From positions 1 to 64,000 of the forward strand of contig JADJQM010000001.1 in assembly GCA_016712715.1 (NCBI GenBank): a stretch of DNA of 64,000 bases, in the 5' to 3' direction. Position numbers and translations under genes: made by a program. This DNA is from Rhodospirillaceae bacterium (GTDB taxonomy: Bacteria; Pseudomonadota; Alphaproteobacteria; Dongiales; Dongiaceae). Positions 51,326 through 59,806 of this stretch are shown here, piece after piece. The notes below the pieces were generated by a model that had not been told where the DNA came from, did not search any database, and saw only the letters and a list, made by a program, of their open reading frames with translations. The stretch's first letter is position 1, and the number at the start of each line of letters is the position of its first letter.

Positions 51326-51733
51326 TTATCGGCCTTTGTACAAATGAGATGGGTCGATAATCACATCGGCGACTACAATGGGATTGTTATCCCGAATGGC
51401 GGTGAAAAAGCAGTTCCGCCGGCCGGTATGGCAAGCGACGCCGATCTGATCAACCAGCAGGAGCAGGCAATCGCGGTCGCAGTCGACGCGGAACTCGATC
51501 AACCGTTGCTCCTGGCCCGATGAATCGCCCTTGCGCCACAGCGCCTGCCTGGAGCGAGACCAATAGACAACGCGACCGCCAGTGAGGGTCTCGACTATGC
51601 TCTGGCGATTCATCCAGGCCATCATCAGCACTTCGCCGGAATCGTGCTGCTGGGCGATGGCTGGAATCAATCCATCGGCGTCGAAAGTGAGTCCGTCAAT
51701 GAAGGCCTTGGTGGCGGGGCTGAGGTCAGTCAC
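51326..51733 (-). CDS. hisI: Phosphoribosyl-AMP cyclohydrolase HisI
   Basis: A 135-aa enzyme of histidine synthesis opening the adenine ring of PR-AMP. VLMMAWMNRQSIVETLTGGR, YWSRSRQALWRKGDSSGQ, the metal residues in DCDRDCLLLLVDQIGVACHT and RRNCFF are intact. Stand-alone HisI without the HisE domain. It follows the FAD oxidase gene by only 11 nt. Confidence 0.96.
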   Translation of the reverse strand: MTDLSPATKAFIDGLTFDADGLIPAIAQQHDSGEVLMMAWMNRQSIVETLTGGRVVYWSRSRQALWRKGDSSGQEQRLIEFRVDCDRDCLLLLVDQIGVACHTGRRNCFFTAIRDNNPIVVADVIIDPSHLYKGR

Positions 51734-51744
51734 GGATTCATTCC

Positions 51745-53052
51745 TTACCAGATTGAGAGCGGTTGCTTCACATCACCTTCGGCGAAGCGGGCAAGTCGGA
51801 ACGGCCTCAGATTGAAGTCGATCTGCGTTCCCTGCACCAGGTCATTCATCGTCTTGCCGACGATCGGGCCCAATGCGAAGCCATGGCCGCAGAAGCCGGT
51901 CGCCACGAGCAGGCCGGGAATGGCCGGTGGCGCATCCAGCACGGGAATGCCGTCAGGCAACGTATCGATATTGCCGGCCCATTGTTCGGCTATGCCGACC
52001 CGGCCGATATGGGGAAAGGCACGCTCCAACAGGCGCGCCGCATCGCGCAGGCGTTCCTGCTGCGGCTCGATCTTCGGATCGCGCACATGGATCGCCGGCA
52101 AGCGCGCCTCTTCGCGCCAGGGCATGCGCTGGCACAGGTCCCTGATCAGCGATGCGCCGACATGCAGCGTCAAGCCCTTGGCGCTGTCCCGATAGGCGCG
52201 CCAATACCAGGGGGCAAGGCGCAGGTGATCGAGTACCACGTCGACATCGCCATGCATGCTGGAGGCGATGTTGAACGACCCGTCCCGCCGCTTGCGGAAG
52301 GCGATGCCGTCGCCGACGAAGGCAGCTTCGGTGATATGAGGCAGTATGTTGGTCCGGGCGACGGAGCCGCGCACATAGGATTGCGGCAGGTTGACACCGA
52401 TCCCCCGCAGCAGCCGCCAGGAACTGGCGCCGGCGCAGAGCAGCACATTCCTGGCCTTCACCTCTCCCCATTCGGTGGCGACACCAGCGACGGCGCCGCC
52501 CGCTCGCTCGATCGAGAGCGCGCCGCAACCTTCCAGGATGATGGCACCAAGGTCGCGGGCACGTTGTGCGAAGGCGGCAGCAGCCTTGCGCGGCTCGGCA
52601 TGGCCGTCGCTCCTGGTATAGAGCCCACCGCTCACCGGACTTGCGAGATTGGGCAGCATAGTCCTGACCTCGGCGACGCTCAGCAATCGGGTGTCCAGGC
52701 CAAAGGGCCGCGCCGTGTCGAACCATTTCTCGCGATAGGCCATGATGGCCGGTGTGCCGCTGGCATAGAGGGCGCCGCCTTCATTCCATTCGAGGTCGCT
52801 GTCAAGCTCGGCTTCCAGACCACGCCACAGCTTCTTGCCAGCCTCCATCAGGGGGATTTCATCGGGGTCGCGCATCTGCACCCGCACAAAACCCCAGGCG
52901 CGCGAACTCTGCTGCCCGGCGATGCCGGACTTGTCGACCAGCACCACTTTCATGCCGGCCTTGGCCATGTAATAGGCGCTGGCACAGCCTTGGATACCAG
53001 CGCCAATGATAACGACATCGGCGGTGGAGGGCAGGGCGTTCGGCTGGTCCAA
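51745..53052 (-). CDS. FAD-dependent amine/amino acid oxidoreductase (DAO family)
   Basis: A 435-aa flavoprotein: Rossmann motif VVIIGAGIQGCASAYYMAKA, then SSRAWGFVRVQMRDPDE, GGLYTRSDGHAEPRKAAAAF, and C-terminal DGIPVLDAPPAIPGLLVATG followed by FCGHGFALGP. It should oxidise a secondary amine or D-amino acid. The start is TTG 53052, supported by GGGGAA 5 nt upstream. Confidence 0.9.
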   Translation of the reverse strand: MDQPNALPSTADVVIIGAGIQGCASAYYMAKAGMKVVLVDKSGIAGQQSSRAWGFVRVQMRDPDEIPLMEAGKKLWRGLEAELDSDLEWNEGGALYASGTPAIMAYREKWFDTARPFGLDTRLLSVAEVRTMLPNLASPVSGGLYTRSDGHAEPRKAAAAFAQRARDLGAIILEGCGALSIERAGGAVAGVATEWGEVKARNVLLCAGASSWRLLRGIGVNLPQSYVRGSVARTNILPHITEAAFVGDGIAFRKRRDGSFNIASSMHGDVDVVLDHLRLAPWYWRAYRDSAKGLTLHVGASLIRDLCQRMPWREEARLPAIHVRDPKIEPQQERLRDAARLLERAFPHIGRVGIAEQWAGNIDTLPDGIPVLDAPPAIPGLLVATGFCGHGFALGPIVGKTMNDLVQGTQIDFNLRPFRLARFAEGDVKQPLSIW

Positions 53053-53249
53053 GGTGATTCCCCGATTGACTGCATTTCGTGCATGGGAATGTCCAGCCTC
53101 GACCCAGCGCTGTCAATCTACTACCGGTTACCCTGCGTCATGTGGCGTACACACGGTCGTCATGCAGGCGCGGTGATTGACCGCCTCCGCCATGTCTGGG
53201 ACATTGCCGTGCCCTGATACAGGATGTCGGGCTATGGGTCGGGGGAACG

Positions 53250-54173
53250 ATGGGGCGCTGGGTAGGTGTCGGAGGGCTGCTGCTGGTAGCTCTTTTTTGG
53301 GGCGGCATGATCCCATTGACCAAGTATCAGCTGGAACGCTGGGACCCCTACTTTCTGGTCGCCATTCGGACTTTGGGTGCTGTTCCCCTGCTGTGGCTCC
53401 TCGTGCTGTGGACCGAACGCGGGCGTGCAAAGCCGGCGCCGGTGGCCGCGTGGCGCATTTGGACTTTCGGTGTCATCGGCAATGGCGGTTTTGCGATCCT
53501 TTACGCCGTTGGCGTCCAGTTCAGCGATCCGGTGCTGGCGGCCATCGTTACCGCGACCGGACCCGCGGTGGCCGCGGTCACCGACCGGGTCTTCTTCCGT
53601 CTTCCCTTCAATCGCCTCATGGTGCCGGGCCTCATCGCCAGTGCCGCCGGCTGTGCGCTCGCCTCGATCGATCCCGGTGCAGGCGATGATGGCATCGCCT
53701 TTGGTGGCGGCGAGGTCTTGATCCTGCTCTCGGTTATCTGCTGGGCCTGGTATTCGACCGTGGCGCAACGCTGGTGCCCAGACTGGACTCAGGCGCGCAT
53801 CACCTTCGTCACCATGGCCACGTCCGGCGTTGTAACGACCGCGATCTACCTGCTGCTGTCTGTCGTCGGACCGGCACAGTTTCCACCGGCCTGGCCCGAG
53901 GCGCCGATCGAAGGCTATAGCCTGCTCTGGTACATCATCACGGTGATGGTGTTGGGCGTCGTGCTGTGGAATGCCGGTGTGCGCGCGGTGGGTGTCGTCA
54001 CGGCTTCGCTCTATGTCAACCTCACGCCGGTTGTGGCAATTGCAATTCTGGTGTTGAGCCATGATGCGAAACCCACGACGCAGCAATTGCTGGGCGGCGG
54101 CCTGGTCCTGCTGGGGATCGTCTATTCGGAATGGCGCATCCTGCAGGCGCGGCGCTCAGTTTCTGTGACTTAA
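53250..54173 (+). CDS. EamA family transporter 1
   Basis: A 307-aa DMT-superfamily exporter with about ten transmembrane helices and two EamA repeats (LLVALFWGGMIPLTKYQLER near the start; LILLSVICWAWYSTVAQRW opening the second half). GGGGGAACG precedes the ATG. Closely related to the gene at 55447 (shared WDPYFL, AVPLLW/AVPIMW, CWAWYST/CWSWYST), and the two flank the agmatinase-family gene, suggesting duplicated exporters of related amino compounds. Confidence 0.92.
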   Translation: MGRWVGVGGLLLVALFWGGMIPLTKYQLERWDPYFLVAIRTLGAVPLLWLLVLWTERGRAKPAPVAAWRIWTFGVIGNGGFAILYAVGVQFSDPVLAAIVTATGPAVAAVTDRVFFRLPFNRLMVPGLIASAAGCALASIDPGAGDDGIAFGGGEVLILLSVICWAWYSTVAQRWCPDWTQARITFVTMATSGVVTTAIYLLLSVVGPAQFPPAWPEAPIEGYSLLWYIITVMVLGVVLWNAGVRAVGVVTASLYVNLTPVVAIAILVLSHDAKPTTQQLLGGGLVLLGIVYSEWRILQARRSVSVT

Positions 54174-54197
54174 GCGGTCACGCCTGCAGTTTGTAGG

Positions 54198-55184
54198 CTA
54201 CGTCAATTTGCCGTCGGCCTTGCGCTTGGCAAACAGGCAGATGAGGTCGCAGGCGATGTGGGCTGCCGCCAGCGCCGTGATCTGGCTCTGGTCATAAGCT
54301 GGGGCCACTTCCACGACATCCATGCCAACGAGATTGAGCTCGGTGAAGCCTCGCACGATGGCCAACCCCTGCGCAGCCGACAGGCCACCCGAGACCGGCG
54401 TGCCGGTGCCGGGCGCAAAGGCCGGATCGAGGCAATCGATGTCGAAGGTGAAGTAAGCCGGCCGGTTGCCGACGATGCGGTTCACTTCGGCAATGACGGC
54501 GTCGGTGCCGTGGCGATGTACCCAGGCGGCATCCAGGATGTTGATGCCCATGAAGTCGTCGTTCCAGGTGCGGATGCCGATCTGCACGGAATGTTCGACG
54601 TCGATGAGCCCGTCCTTGACCGCCTTGTAGAACATTGAGCCATGATTGAGCGAGCCGGGGACATCATCGGCCCAGGTGTCGCAATGGGCATCGAAATGGA
54701 TGAGCGAGAGCGGCTTGCCGAACTTTTCGACATGGGCCTTGAGCAGTGGATAGGTGACGTAGTGGTCGCCACCGAAGGTCAGCATGCGCGCGCCCGATTT
54801 CAGGATGTGGCGCGCATGATCGACGATGGCGTCGTGGATTGTCATCGGGTTGTGAACGTCGAGATAGCAATCGCCGTAATCGATCACGGCAAGGTTTTCG
54901 AACGGATCGAAACCCCAGGGATAGGGTTTGAGCGACGCCACTTCGGCGGAGGCAAGGCGGATGCCCTGCGGCCCAAGGCGCGCACCCGGCCGGTGCGTCA
55001 CGGCCAGGTCGAGCGGCACGCCGCTGATGACCAGATCGGCGCCTTTCAGATTCTTGCCGTAGCTGCGACGCATGAAGGAGAGTACGCCGGCGAAGGTCGG
55101 TTCATAGGCAAGGCCGTAGGGGCTCTTGCGGGAGATGGCGCCATCGATCTTGATGTCGCTGTCGTCGGTTGCATCCTCATGCAT
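54198..55184 (-). CDS. speB: Agmatinase/ureohydrolase family enzyme
   Basis: A 328-aa arginase-superfamily enzyme, longer than the 300-aa norm through a 30-residue N-terminal extension. Metal ligands are seen in TFGGDHYVTYP, IHFDAHCDTW and FDIDCLDPAFAPGTG, with PVSGGLSAAQ following. It should hydrolyse a guanidino compound (agmatine, guanidinobutyrate or similar) to urea and an amine. Which one cannot be told. Two paralogous exporters and an unusual structured leader (55214-55282) accompany it. Confidence 0.92.
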   Translation of the reverse strand: MHEDATDDSDIKIDGAISRKSPYGLAYEPTFAGVLSFMRRSYGKNLKGADLVISGVPLDLAVTHRPGARLGPQGIRLASAEVASLKPYPWGFDPFENLAVIDYGDCYLDVHNPMTIHDAIVDHARHILKSGARMLTFGGDHYVTYPLLKAHVEKFGKPLSLIHFDAHCDTWADDVPGSLNHGSMFYKAVKDGLIDVEHSVQIGIRTWNDDFMGINILDAAWVHRHGTDAVIAEVNRIVGNRPAYFTFDIDCLDPAFAPGTGTPVSGGLSAAQGLAIVRGFTELNLVGMDVVEVAPAYDQSQITALAAAHIACDLICLFAKRKADGKLT

Positions 55185-55213
55185 TGGAAAATTCCGTTCC
55201 TGGGTTTCGTCGC

Positions 55214-55230
55214 TTAGGGCTCTCCCCTAA
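55214..55230 (-). promoter_or_regulatory. Leader hairpin A of the agmatinase-family gene
   Basis: On the minus-strand RNA, CGACCA is followed by TTAGGG-GAGAG-CCCTAA, a perfect 6-bp stem and 5-nt loop. Hairpin B at 55266-55282 has the same leader, loop and geometry with compensatory stem changes. It lies about 30 nt before the start codon. Confidence 0.5.
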
Positions 55231-55265
55231 TGGTCGCCTGGGTTCGATCGGTAGGTATCGGATGG

Positions 55266-55282
55266 CTGGGGCTCTCCCCCAG
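55266..55282 (-). promoter_or_regulatory. Leader hairpin B of the agmatinase-family gene
   Basis: On the minus-strand RNA, CGACCA then CTGGGG-GAGAG-CCCCAG. Against hairpin A, the outer three base pairs change from TTA/TAA to CTG/CAG while pairing is kept and the loop is identical. The spacing from A is 52 nt. Confidence 0.5.
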
Positions 55283-55338
55283 TGGTCGTCATTGTGGTCG
55301 TGTCAGCAGTCGCTTCGCTCAATTAGGGCAGCGTGAAA

Positions 55339-55371
55339 ATGGTCGTTCCCCGTCACAAGCGTGACGACCAT
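55339..55371. repeat. Inverted repeat upstream of EamA transporter 2
   Basis: ATGGTCGT and ACGACCAT are 8-bp arms, with a nested CGTCAC-AAGC-GTGACG hairpin that partly competes. It contains TGGTCG, the hexamer that also follows hairpins A and B, and lies about 75 bp before the EamA 2 start. Confidence 0.45.
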
Positions 55372-55446
55372 AAGCAAGCTTTCAGATAGTGTCGAGCCGA
55401 GATTTTGACAGCGCTTTCCCGCAACCGACTCGGGTGACGATCAATC

Positions 55447-56412
55447 ATGGCGAAATGGATCGGCTATTTCGGCCTCCTGCTGCTTGCCCTGCTCTGGGGC
55501 ACGATGGTGCCTGTGGTGAACCATCTGCTGCAGCGCTGGGATCCCTATTTCCTGGCGGCCTTTCGCTATCTGGGCGCGGTGCCGATCATGTGGGCGGCGC
55601 TCTCATTGCTCGAACGGCAGCGCACGGTCGTGCCGGCAGGGCAGGCGCGAGGCAAAGACGTCCCGAAGGCCGGTGGTTGGCGGGTCTGGCCATTGGGCAT
55701 CATCGGCATCGGCTGCTATTCGGCGCTCTACACCATTGGCGTCTACAATTGCCATCCAATCACCGCGGCTATCCTCAGCGCCACTTCGCCGGCCGTGGCG
55801 GCGATCGTCGACCGCATCGTATTCCGCGTGCCTGTCAACCCGCGTATGGTGCCGGCCATCACCTTGGCCATCCTGGGAAGTGCCCTGGCCACGGTCCATT
55901 TCGGGGCAGGCGACATGTTCGATTTTCGCGGTGGCGAGATCCTGATCGTCATCGCCTTTGCCTGCTGGTCCTGGTATTCGACCGCGGCACAGAACTGGTG
56001 CCGTGGCTGGTCGCAACTGCGCATCACCACGATGACGATGAGCACTGGCGGCGTTGGGCTGGTCGTCATCTACGGCGTGGCGGCGCTGCTGGGCGGTGCG
56101 CATTTCCCGCCACCGCTGCCCGACAACCTTGTGGACTGGCTCATCTTCGCCTGGATGACCATCGTGCTGGTGGCGTTCGGGGTCTATCTGTGGAATTTCG
56201 GCGTGAAGCGCGCGGGCGTCGTCATTGCCAGCCTCTACCTCAATCTGGTGCCGGTGGTGGCGATCGGAATCTTCGCGCTGTCGGGCACAGCACCCACGGT
56301 GATGCAAATGATCGGCGGCCTGCTTGTCATTGCTGGCATTGTGATGTCTGAATTGCAGATGTTGAAAGCGAAGAAGCCGGATCCGGCCCTGGAGTCCGCG
56401 CATCTCACCTGA
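55447..56412 (+). CDS. EamA family transporter 2
   Basis: A 321-aa DMT-superfamily exporter, paralogue of the gene at 53250, with about ten transmembrane helices (LLLLALLWGTMVPVVNHLLQ at the N-terminus, ILIVIAFACWSWYSTAAQNW opening the second repeat). It is divergent from the agmatinase-family gene and followed 11 nt later by the cupin gene. Confidence 0.92.
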   Translation: MAKWIGYFGLLLLALLWGTMVPVVNHLLQRWDPYFLAAFRYLGAVPIMWAALSLLERQRTVVPAGQARGKDVPKAGGWRVWPLGIIGIGCYSALYTIGVYNCHPITAAILSATSPAVAAIVDRIVFRVPVNPRMVPAITLAILGSALATVHFGAGDMFDFRGGEILIVIAFACWSWYSTAAQNWCRGWSQLRITTMTMSTGGVGLVVIYGVAALLGGAHFPPPLPDNLVDWLIFAWMTIVLVAFGVYLWNFGVKRAGVVIASLYLNLVPVVAIGIFALSGTAPTVMQMIGGLLVIAGIVMSELQMLKAKKPDPALESAHLT

Positions 56413-56423
56413 GGGAGGTCGGC

Positions 56424-56773
56424 ATGGCCGAGGTCAAACACTACAAGCGCGCCGAGATGAAATTCGAGGCCTATGGCGGACCGCCCGGTACCGCTGAAAT
56501 CAGTCGCCTGGTCGGGCCGGACATGTCCTCGACCATGGGCGTTGGCATCGCGAAGTTCGATGGCTGCTCGATCCAATGGACCGTGCTCTATGACGAGATG
56601 ATCATCGTCATAGGGGCTGGTTCCGCCTGAAGCATCCGGGCGGCGTCATCGAGGCAGGCCCCGGCGACGTCATCTGGCTGCCTGAGAAGACGCCGATCAC
56701 TTATGAGGGCGAGAAGGCCATCGTCTGCTACGCGCTCTATCCGGTCGATTGGCGCAAGCGGCACAGCCTCTAG
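56424..56773 (+). pseudogene. Small cupin (EutQ-like), one frameshift as sequenced
   Basis: A 116-codon cupin when repaired. The first frame reads MAEVKHYKRAEMKFEAYGGP...VLYDEMIIVI and then hits TGA at 56628. One missing base near 56612-56618 would give a typical VIEGWFRLKHPGGVIEAG, continuing GDVIWLPEKTPITYEGEKAI and VCYALYPVDWRKRHSL to TAG at 56771. Similar cupins accompany amine and ethanolamine catabolism genes. The metal-ligand set is incomplete, so binding and not catalysis is likely. It shares its CTAG stop region with the convergent argE-like gene. GGGAGG precedes the ATG. Confidence 0.75.
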
Positions 56774-57930
56774 GACGATACCCGCGCAGTGAGGCGTTCG
56801 AGGAACGCCTCACACTGTGCGATCTGTTCCAGCATCACCCATTCGTTGGGCTTGTGCGCCTGTTCGATCGAACCCGGGCCGCAGATCACCGTCGGGATGT
56901 CGATCTGCTGGATGAGCCCGCCTTCGGTGCCGAACGCGATCTTGATCGTGTCATTTGCCTGGGTCAGTGCCTTGGCGATGACCGTGATCTCGGCATCTTC
57001 CGCCGTGTCGAGGCCGGGAAAGGCCGAGATCTGCTGCCAGGAAAAGCCACATTCGCCATTGATGGCGCGCATTTCCTTGGCCAGTTCCTCATCGGCAAAG
57101 CGCTTCACCTCGGCCACCAGATCGGCCGGATTCTGCACCGGGAGATAGCGGAACTCGAAATCGAAGCTGCAATCCTTGGGCACGATGTTGAGCGCCGTGC
57201 CCCCCTTGACGATGCCGGTATGGACGGTGGTGTGCGGCACGTCGTAATCCTGATCGAACGGGCCCTGTGCCGCGAAGCGGCGACCCATGCGCTTCAGATA
57301 GCTGATCAGCTCGGCCGCATATTCCACCGCATTGACGCCCTTGGGGGCGAGGGATGAATGGCATTCCAGGCCATGCACATGGCAGCGCAGGCTGGTCTTG
57401 CCCTTATGCGCGATGGCAACTTTCATCGAGGTAGGTTCGCCGATGACGCAGCCCTTCGGCTTCACCGGCAGGTCTTTGATGACCTCGAGGGCGCGGCGCA
57501 CGCCGAGGCAGCCAACCTCCTCGTCATAGGAGAAGAGGAGATGGACCGGTGTCGAGAGCTGGCGACGGCTGAGTTCCGGCACCGCGTTTAGCACGACGCC
57601 GAGAAACCCCTTCATGTCGGAGGTGCCGCGGCCATAGAGGCGGTCGCCTTCTTCCTTCACCGTCCAGGGATCGCTTGACCAATCCTGGCCATCGATCGGC
57701 ACGACGTCGGTATGGCCGGAAAGCGCATAACCCGCGCGGTCATCCGGGCCGATGGTGGCGTAGAGATTGGCCTTCTTGCCGGTGACGTCGAAGATCAACT
57801 CGCTTTTGATGCCGTGATCGCCGAGATAGTTGCGCAGGAAGTCGATCAGCTCGAGGTTGGAATTGCGGCTGGTCGTGTCGAACGCGATCAGGCGGCGGAT
57901 GAGATCGAGACTCTGTGGGCGTGACGCCAA
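56770..57930 (-). CDS. argE: Acetylornithine deacetylase (ArgE-like M20 peptidase)
   Basis: A 386-aa M20 metallohydrolase: YALSGHTDVVPIDGQDWSSD, GRGTSDMKGFLG, SYDEEVGCLGVRR, VIGEPTSMKVAIAHKGK and near the end FGTEGGLIQQIDIPTVICGP. These give the two-zinc His, Asp, Glu, Glu, Asp, His set. It should release ornithine (or a related amine) from its N-acetyl form. The start is TTG 57930, supported by GGGAG 8 nt upstream. The longer frame to 58056 has no site. Near agmatinase-type and cupin genes it could serve a polyamine or guanidino pathway. Confidence 0.92.
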   Translation of the reverse strand: MASRPQSLDLIRRLIAFDTTSRNSNLELIDFLRNYLGDHGIKSELIFDVTGKKANLYATIGPDDRAGYALSGHTDVVPIDGQDWSSDPWTVKEEGDRLYGRGTSDMKGFLGVVLNAVPELSRRQLSTPVHLLFSYDEEVGCLGVRRALEVIKDLPVKPKGCVIGEPTSMKVAIAHKGKTSLRCHVHGLECHSSLAPKGVNAVEYAAELISYLKRMGRRFAAQGPFDQDYDVPHTTVHTGIVKGGTALNIVPKDCSFDFEFRYLPVQNPADLVAEVKRFADEELAKEMRAINGECGFSWQQISAFPGLDTAEDAEITVIAKALTQANDTIKIAFGTEGGLIQQIDIPTVICGPGSIEQAHKPNEWVMLEQIAQCEAFLERLTARVSS

Positions 57931-58024
57931 GATGAAACTCCCGGAACATGCGAGCGGTATTGACGAAGCGATTGGGAAAGCATACCGGGGAAGCAAGGAA
58001 TGGCAAGGATTGCCGGGAGTTGTT

Positions 58025-58898
58025 TTGACACCACAAAAGATGCATCTGCCGGGCATTCTGGTCCGCTATGAACCTGCGCCAGATATGGATTCGGCGCCGG
58101 TCGTGTTCGATTCACCGCATAGCGGCTACGACTATCCCGGCGATTTCGATCATGCCGTGCCGCGCGATGTGTTGCGGCGGGCGGAGGATGCTTTTGTCGA
58201 TGATCTCTATGAGGGGGCGCCAGATCTGGGGGCCGGGTTCCTGAAGGCGCTGTTTCCGCGTGCCTATATCGACCCCAACCGGCATGAGGATGAAATCGAC
58301 AGCGACATGCTGAGCGAGCCGTGGCCGCGGCCGGTGCGGGCCACTGAAAAATCCGAGATGGGACTGGGACTTATCCGCCGGCTGATCAAGGGGCGGATGC
58401 ATATCTATGACCGGCCGCTTTCCGTGGGCGAGATCATGGCGCGCATCGAAAGTTATCACCGGCCCTACTATGCCGAGCTGGAAAACATGCTGGATTCAAG
58501 GGTTTCCGGTTTTGGGGCGGTGTGGCATGTGAACTGTCATTCGATGCGCACCACCGGGCGGCAGGGGGGGAAGCCGGTGCCGCGCGATGATTTCGTGCTG
58601 GGCGACCGGGAGGGAGGAGAGCTGCGATCCCGCCTTCACCGAGTTCGTCGCTGAGTGCTTGAGAAATATGGGTTATTCGGTGCAGATCAACCACCCGTTC
58701 AAGGGGGCGGAGCTCATCGAGCGGTTCGGGCGGCCGCTGGAAGGGCGCCATTCCCTGCAGATCGAGGTCAATCGCGGCCTTTACATGGACGAGGACCGGA
58801 TCGAAAAACACGCCGGTTTCGGTCAGTTAAAGGGGGATATTGACCAGTTAATCGGGGATATCTGCAAGTTTGCCAGAGCGCAGGTGCAAGTCCCTTAA
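58025..58898 (+). pseudogene. N-formylglutamate amidohydrolase, one frameshift as sequenced
   Basis: About 290 codons when repaired. First frame: PVVFDSPHSGYDYPGDFDHA, DLYEGAPDLGAGFL, AYIDPNRHEDEID, LIRRLIKGRMHIYDRPLSVG and WHVNCHSM. It runs out after DDFVLGDREGG. The next frame gives SCDPAFTEFVAECLRNMGYS, HPFKGAELIERFGRPLEGRH and QIEVNRGLYMDEDRI. One extra base in the GGGAGGGAGGA run near 58612-58622 explains the break. It should hydrolyse N-formylglutamate or a similar N-acyl amino acid. The proposed start is TTG 58025 with GGGAG 5 nt upstream. ATG 58040 is the alternative. It shares a TTAA with the nadK stop. Confidence 0.8.
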
Positions 58899-59674
58899 GC
58901 CTGGAACTGCTCCTGCAGGATCCGCTCCTCGAGATGATGTTCGGGATCGAACAGCAGGGTGAGGGAGGTGTTGGGGTCCTGGCAGACGGTCACCTCGGTC
59001 ACCTCGCGGATCTCGTTGAAATCGGCGGTGGCGCTGACCGGGCGGCGGTCCGGTTCGCGGATGATGAAGCGGAGTTTGGCGCGCTGGGGCAGGATGGCGC
59101 CGCGCCAGCGGCGGGGCCGGAAGGCGCTGATCGGCGTCAAGGCCAGCACACCAGACGCCAGCGGCAGGATCGGGCCGTGGGCGGAGAGATTGTAGGCGGT
59201 GCTGCCGGCGGGGGTTGCCACCAGGACGCCGTCGCAGACCAGCTCGTTCATGCGTTCGCGACCGTCGATCTCAATGCTGATCTTGGCGGCCTGGGCCGTT
59301 TCGCGCAGCAGCGAGATTTCGTTGATGGCGACCAGGCGGTGCTCCTGCCCGTCGCCGGTCTTGGCGGTCAATTGCAGCGGGTGGAGGATCACCTGCTCGG
59401 CGCGCTGGATGCGCTCGACCAGGCCGCTGGTATCGTAGCGGTTCATGAGGAACCCCACGGTGCCGCAATTCATGCCGAAGATGCGCACGCGCCGGTTCAT
59501 CGTGTCATGGAGTGCGCGCAGCATGGTGCCGTCGCCCCCCAGCACCACGACCACGTCGGCATGGGTCGGATCGCCGGCCCCATAGCGGGCGGTGAGTTCG
59601 GCGAAGGCGGCCCTGGCGTCGGGCGAGTCGGCGGCGACAAAGGCGATGCTGGGCGCGGTGTTGAGGGTGTTCAA
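58895..59674 (-). CDS. nadK: NAD kinase
   Basis: A 259-aa enzyme making NADP from NAD. VVVVLGGDGTMLRALHDTMN, FGMNCGTVGFLMNRYDTSGL, AINEISLLRETAQAAK and NELVCDGVLVATPAGSTAYN are the family motifs. The start is TTG 59674 with GGAG upstream, giving the usual family length. The longer frame to 60328 is spurious. Convergent with the preceding amidohydrolase gene. Confidence 0.95.
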   Translation of the reverse strand: MNTLNTAPSIAFVAADSPDARAAFAELTARYGAGDPTHADVVVVLGGDGTMLRALHDTMNRRVRIFGMNCGTVGFLMNRYDTSGLVERIQRAEQVILHPLQLTAKTGDGQEHRLVAINEISLLRETAQAAKISIEIDGRERMNELVCDGVLVATPAGSTAYNLSAHGPILPLASGVLALTPISAFRPRRWRGAILPQRAKLRFIIREPDRRPVSATADFNEIREVTEVTVCQDPNTSLTLLFDPEHHLEERILQEQFQA

Positions 59675-59806
59675 AGTGATCTGGCTCCGGTTGGCGGGCG
59701 GCGGCAGTATAGCGGGGGCAGGGTCGCTTGCCAAAGCCGCCCTTGTCAAAATCGGGGACGCATTGCAGTGTAGCCCCTGAAAATCAGGGGTAATCGGGGG
59801 CAGAAT

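Noticed and set aside
55214..55371. Guanidine-II (mini-ykkC) riboswitch before the agmatinase-family or EamA gene
   Set aside because: Tandem hairpins and gene context are suggestive, but the loops are GAGAG and not ACGR, and ACGA occurrences nearby are not in properly paired loops.
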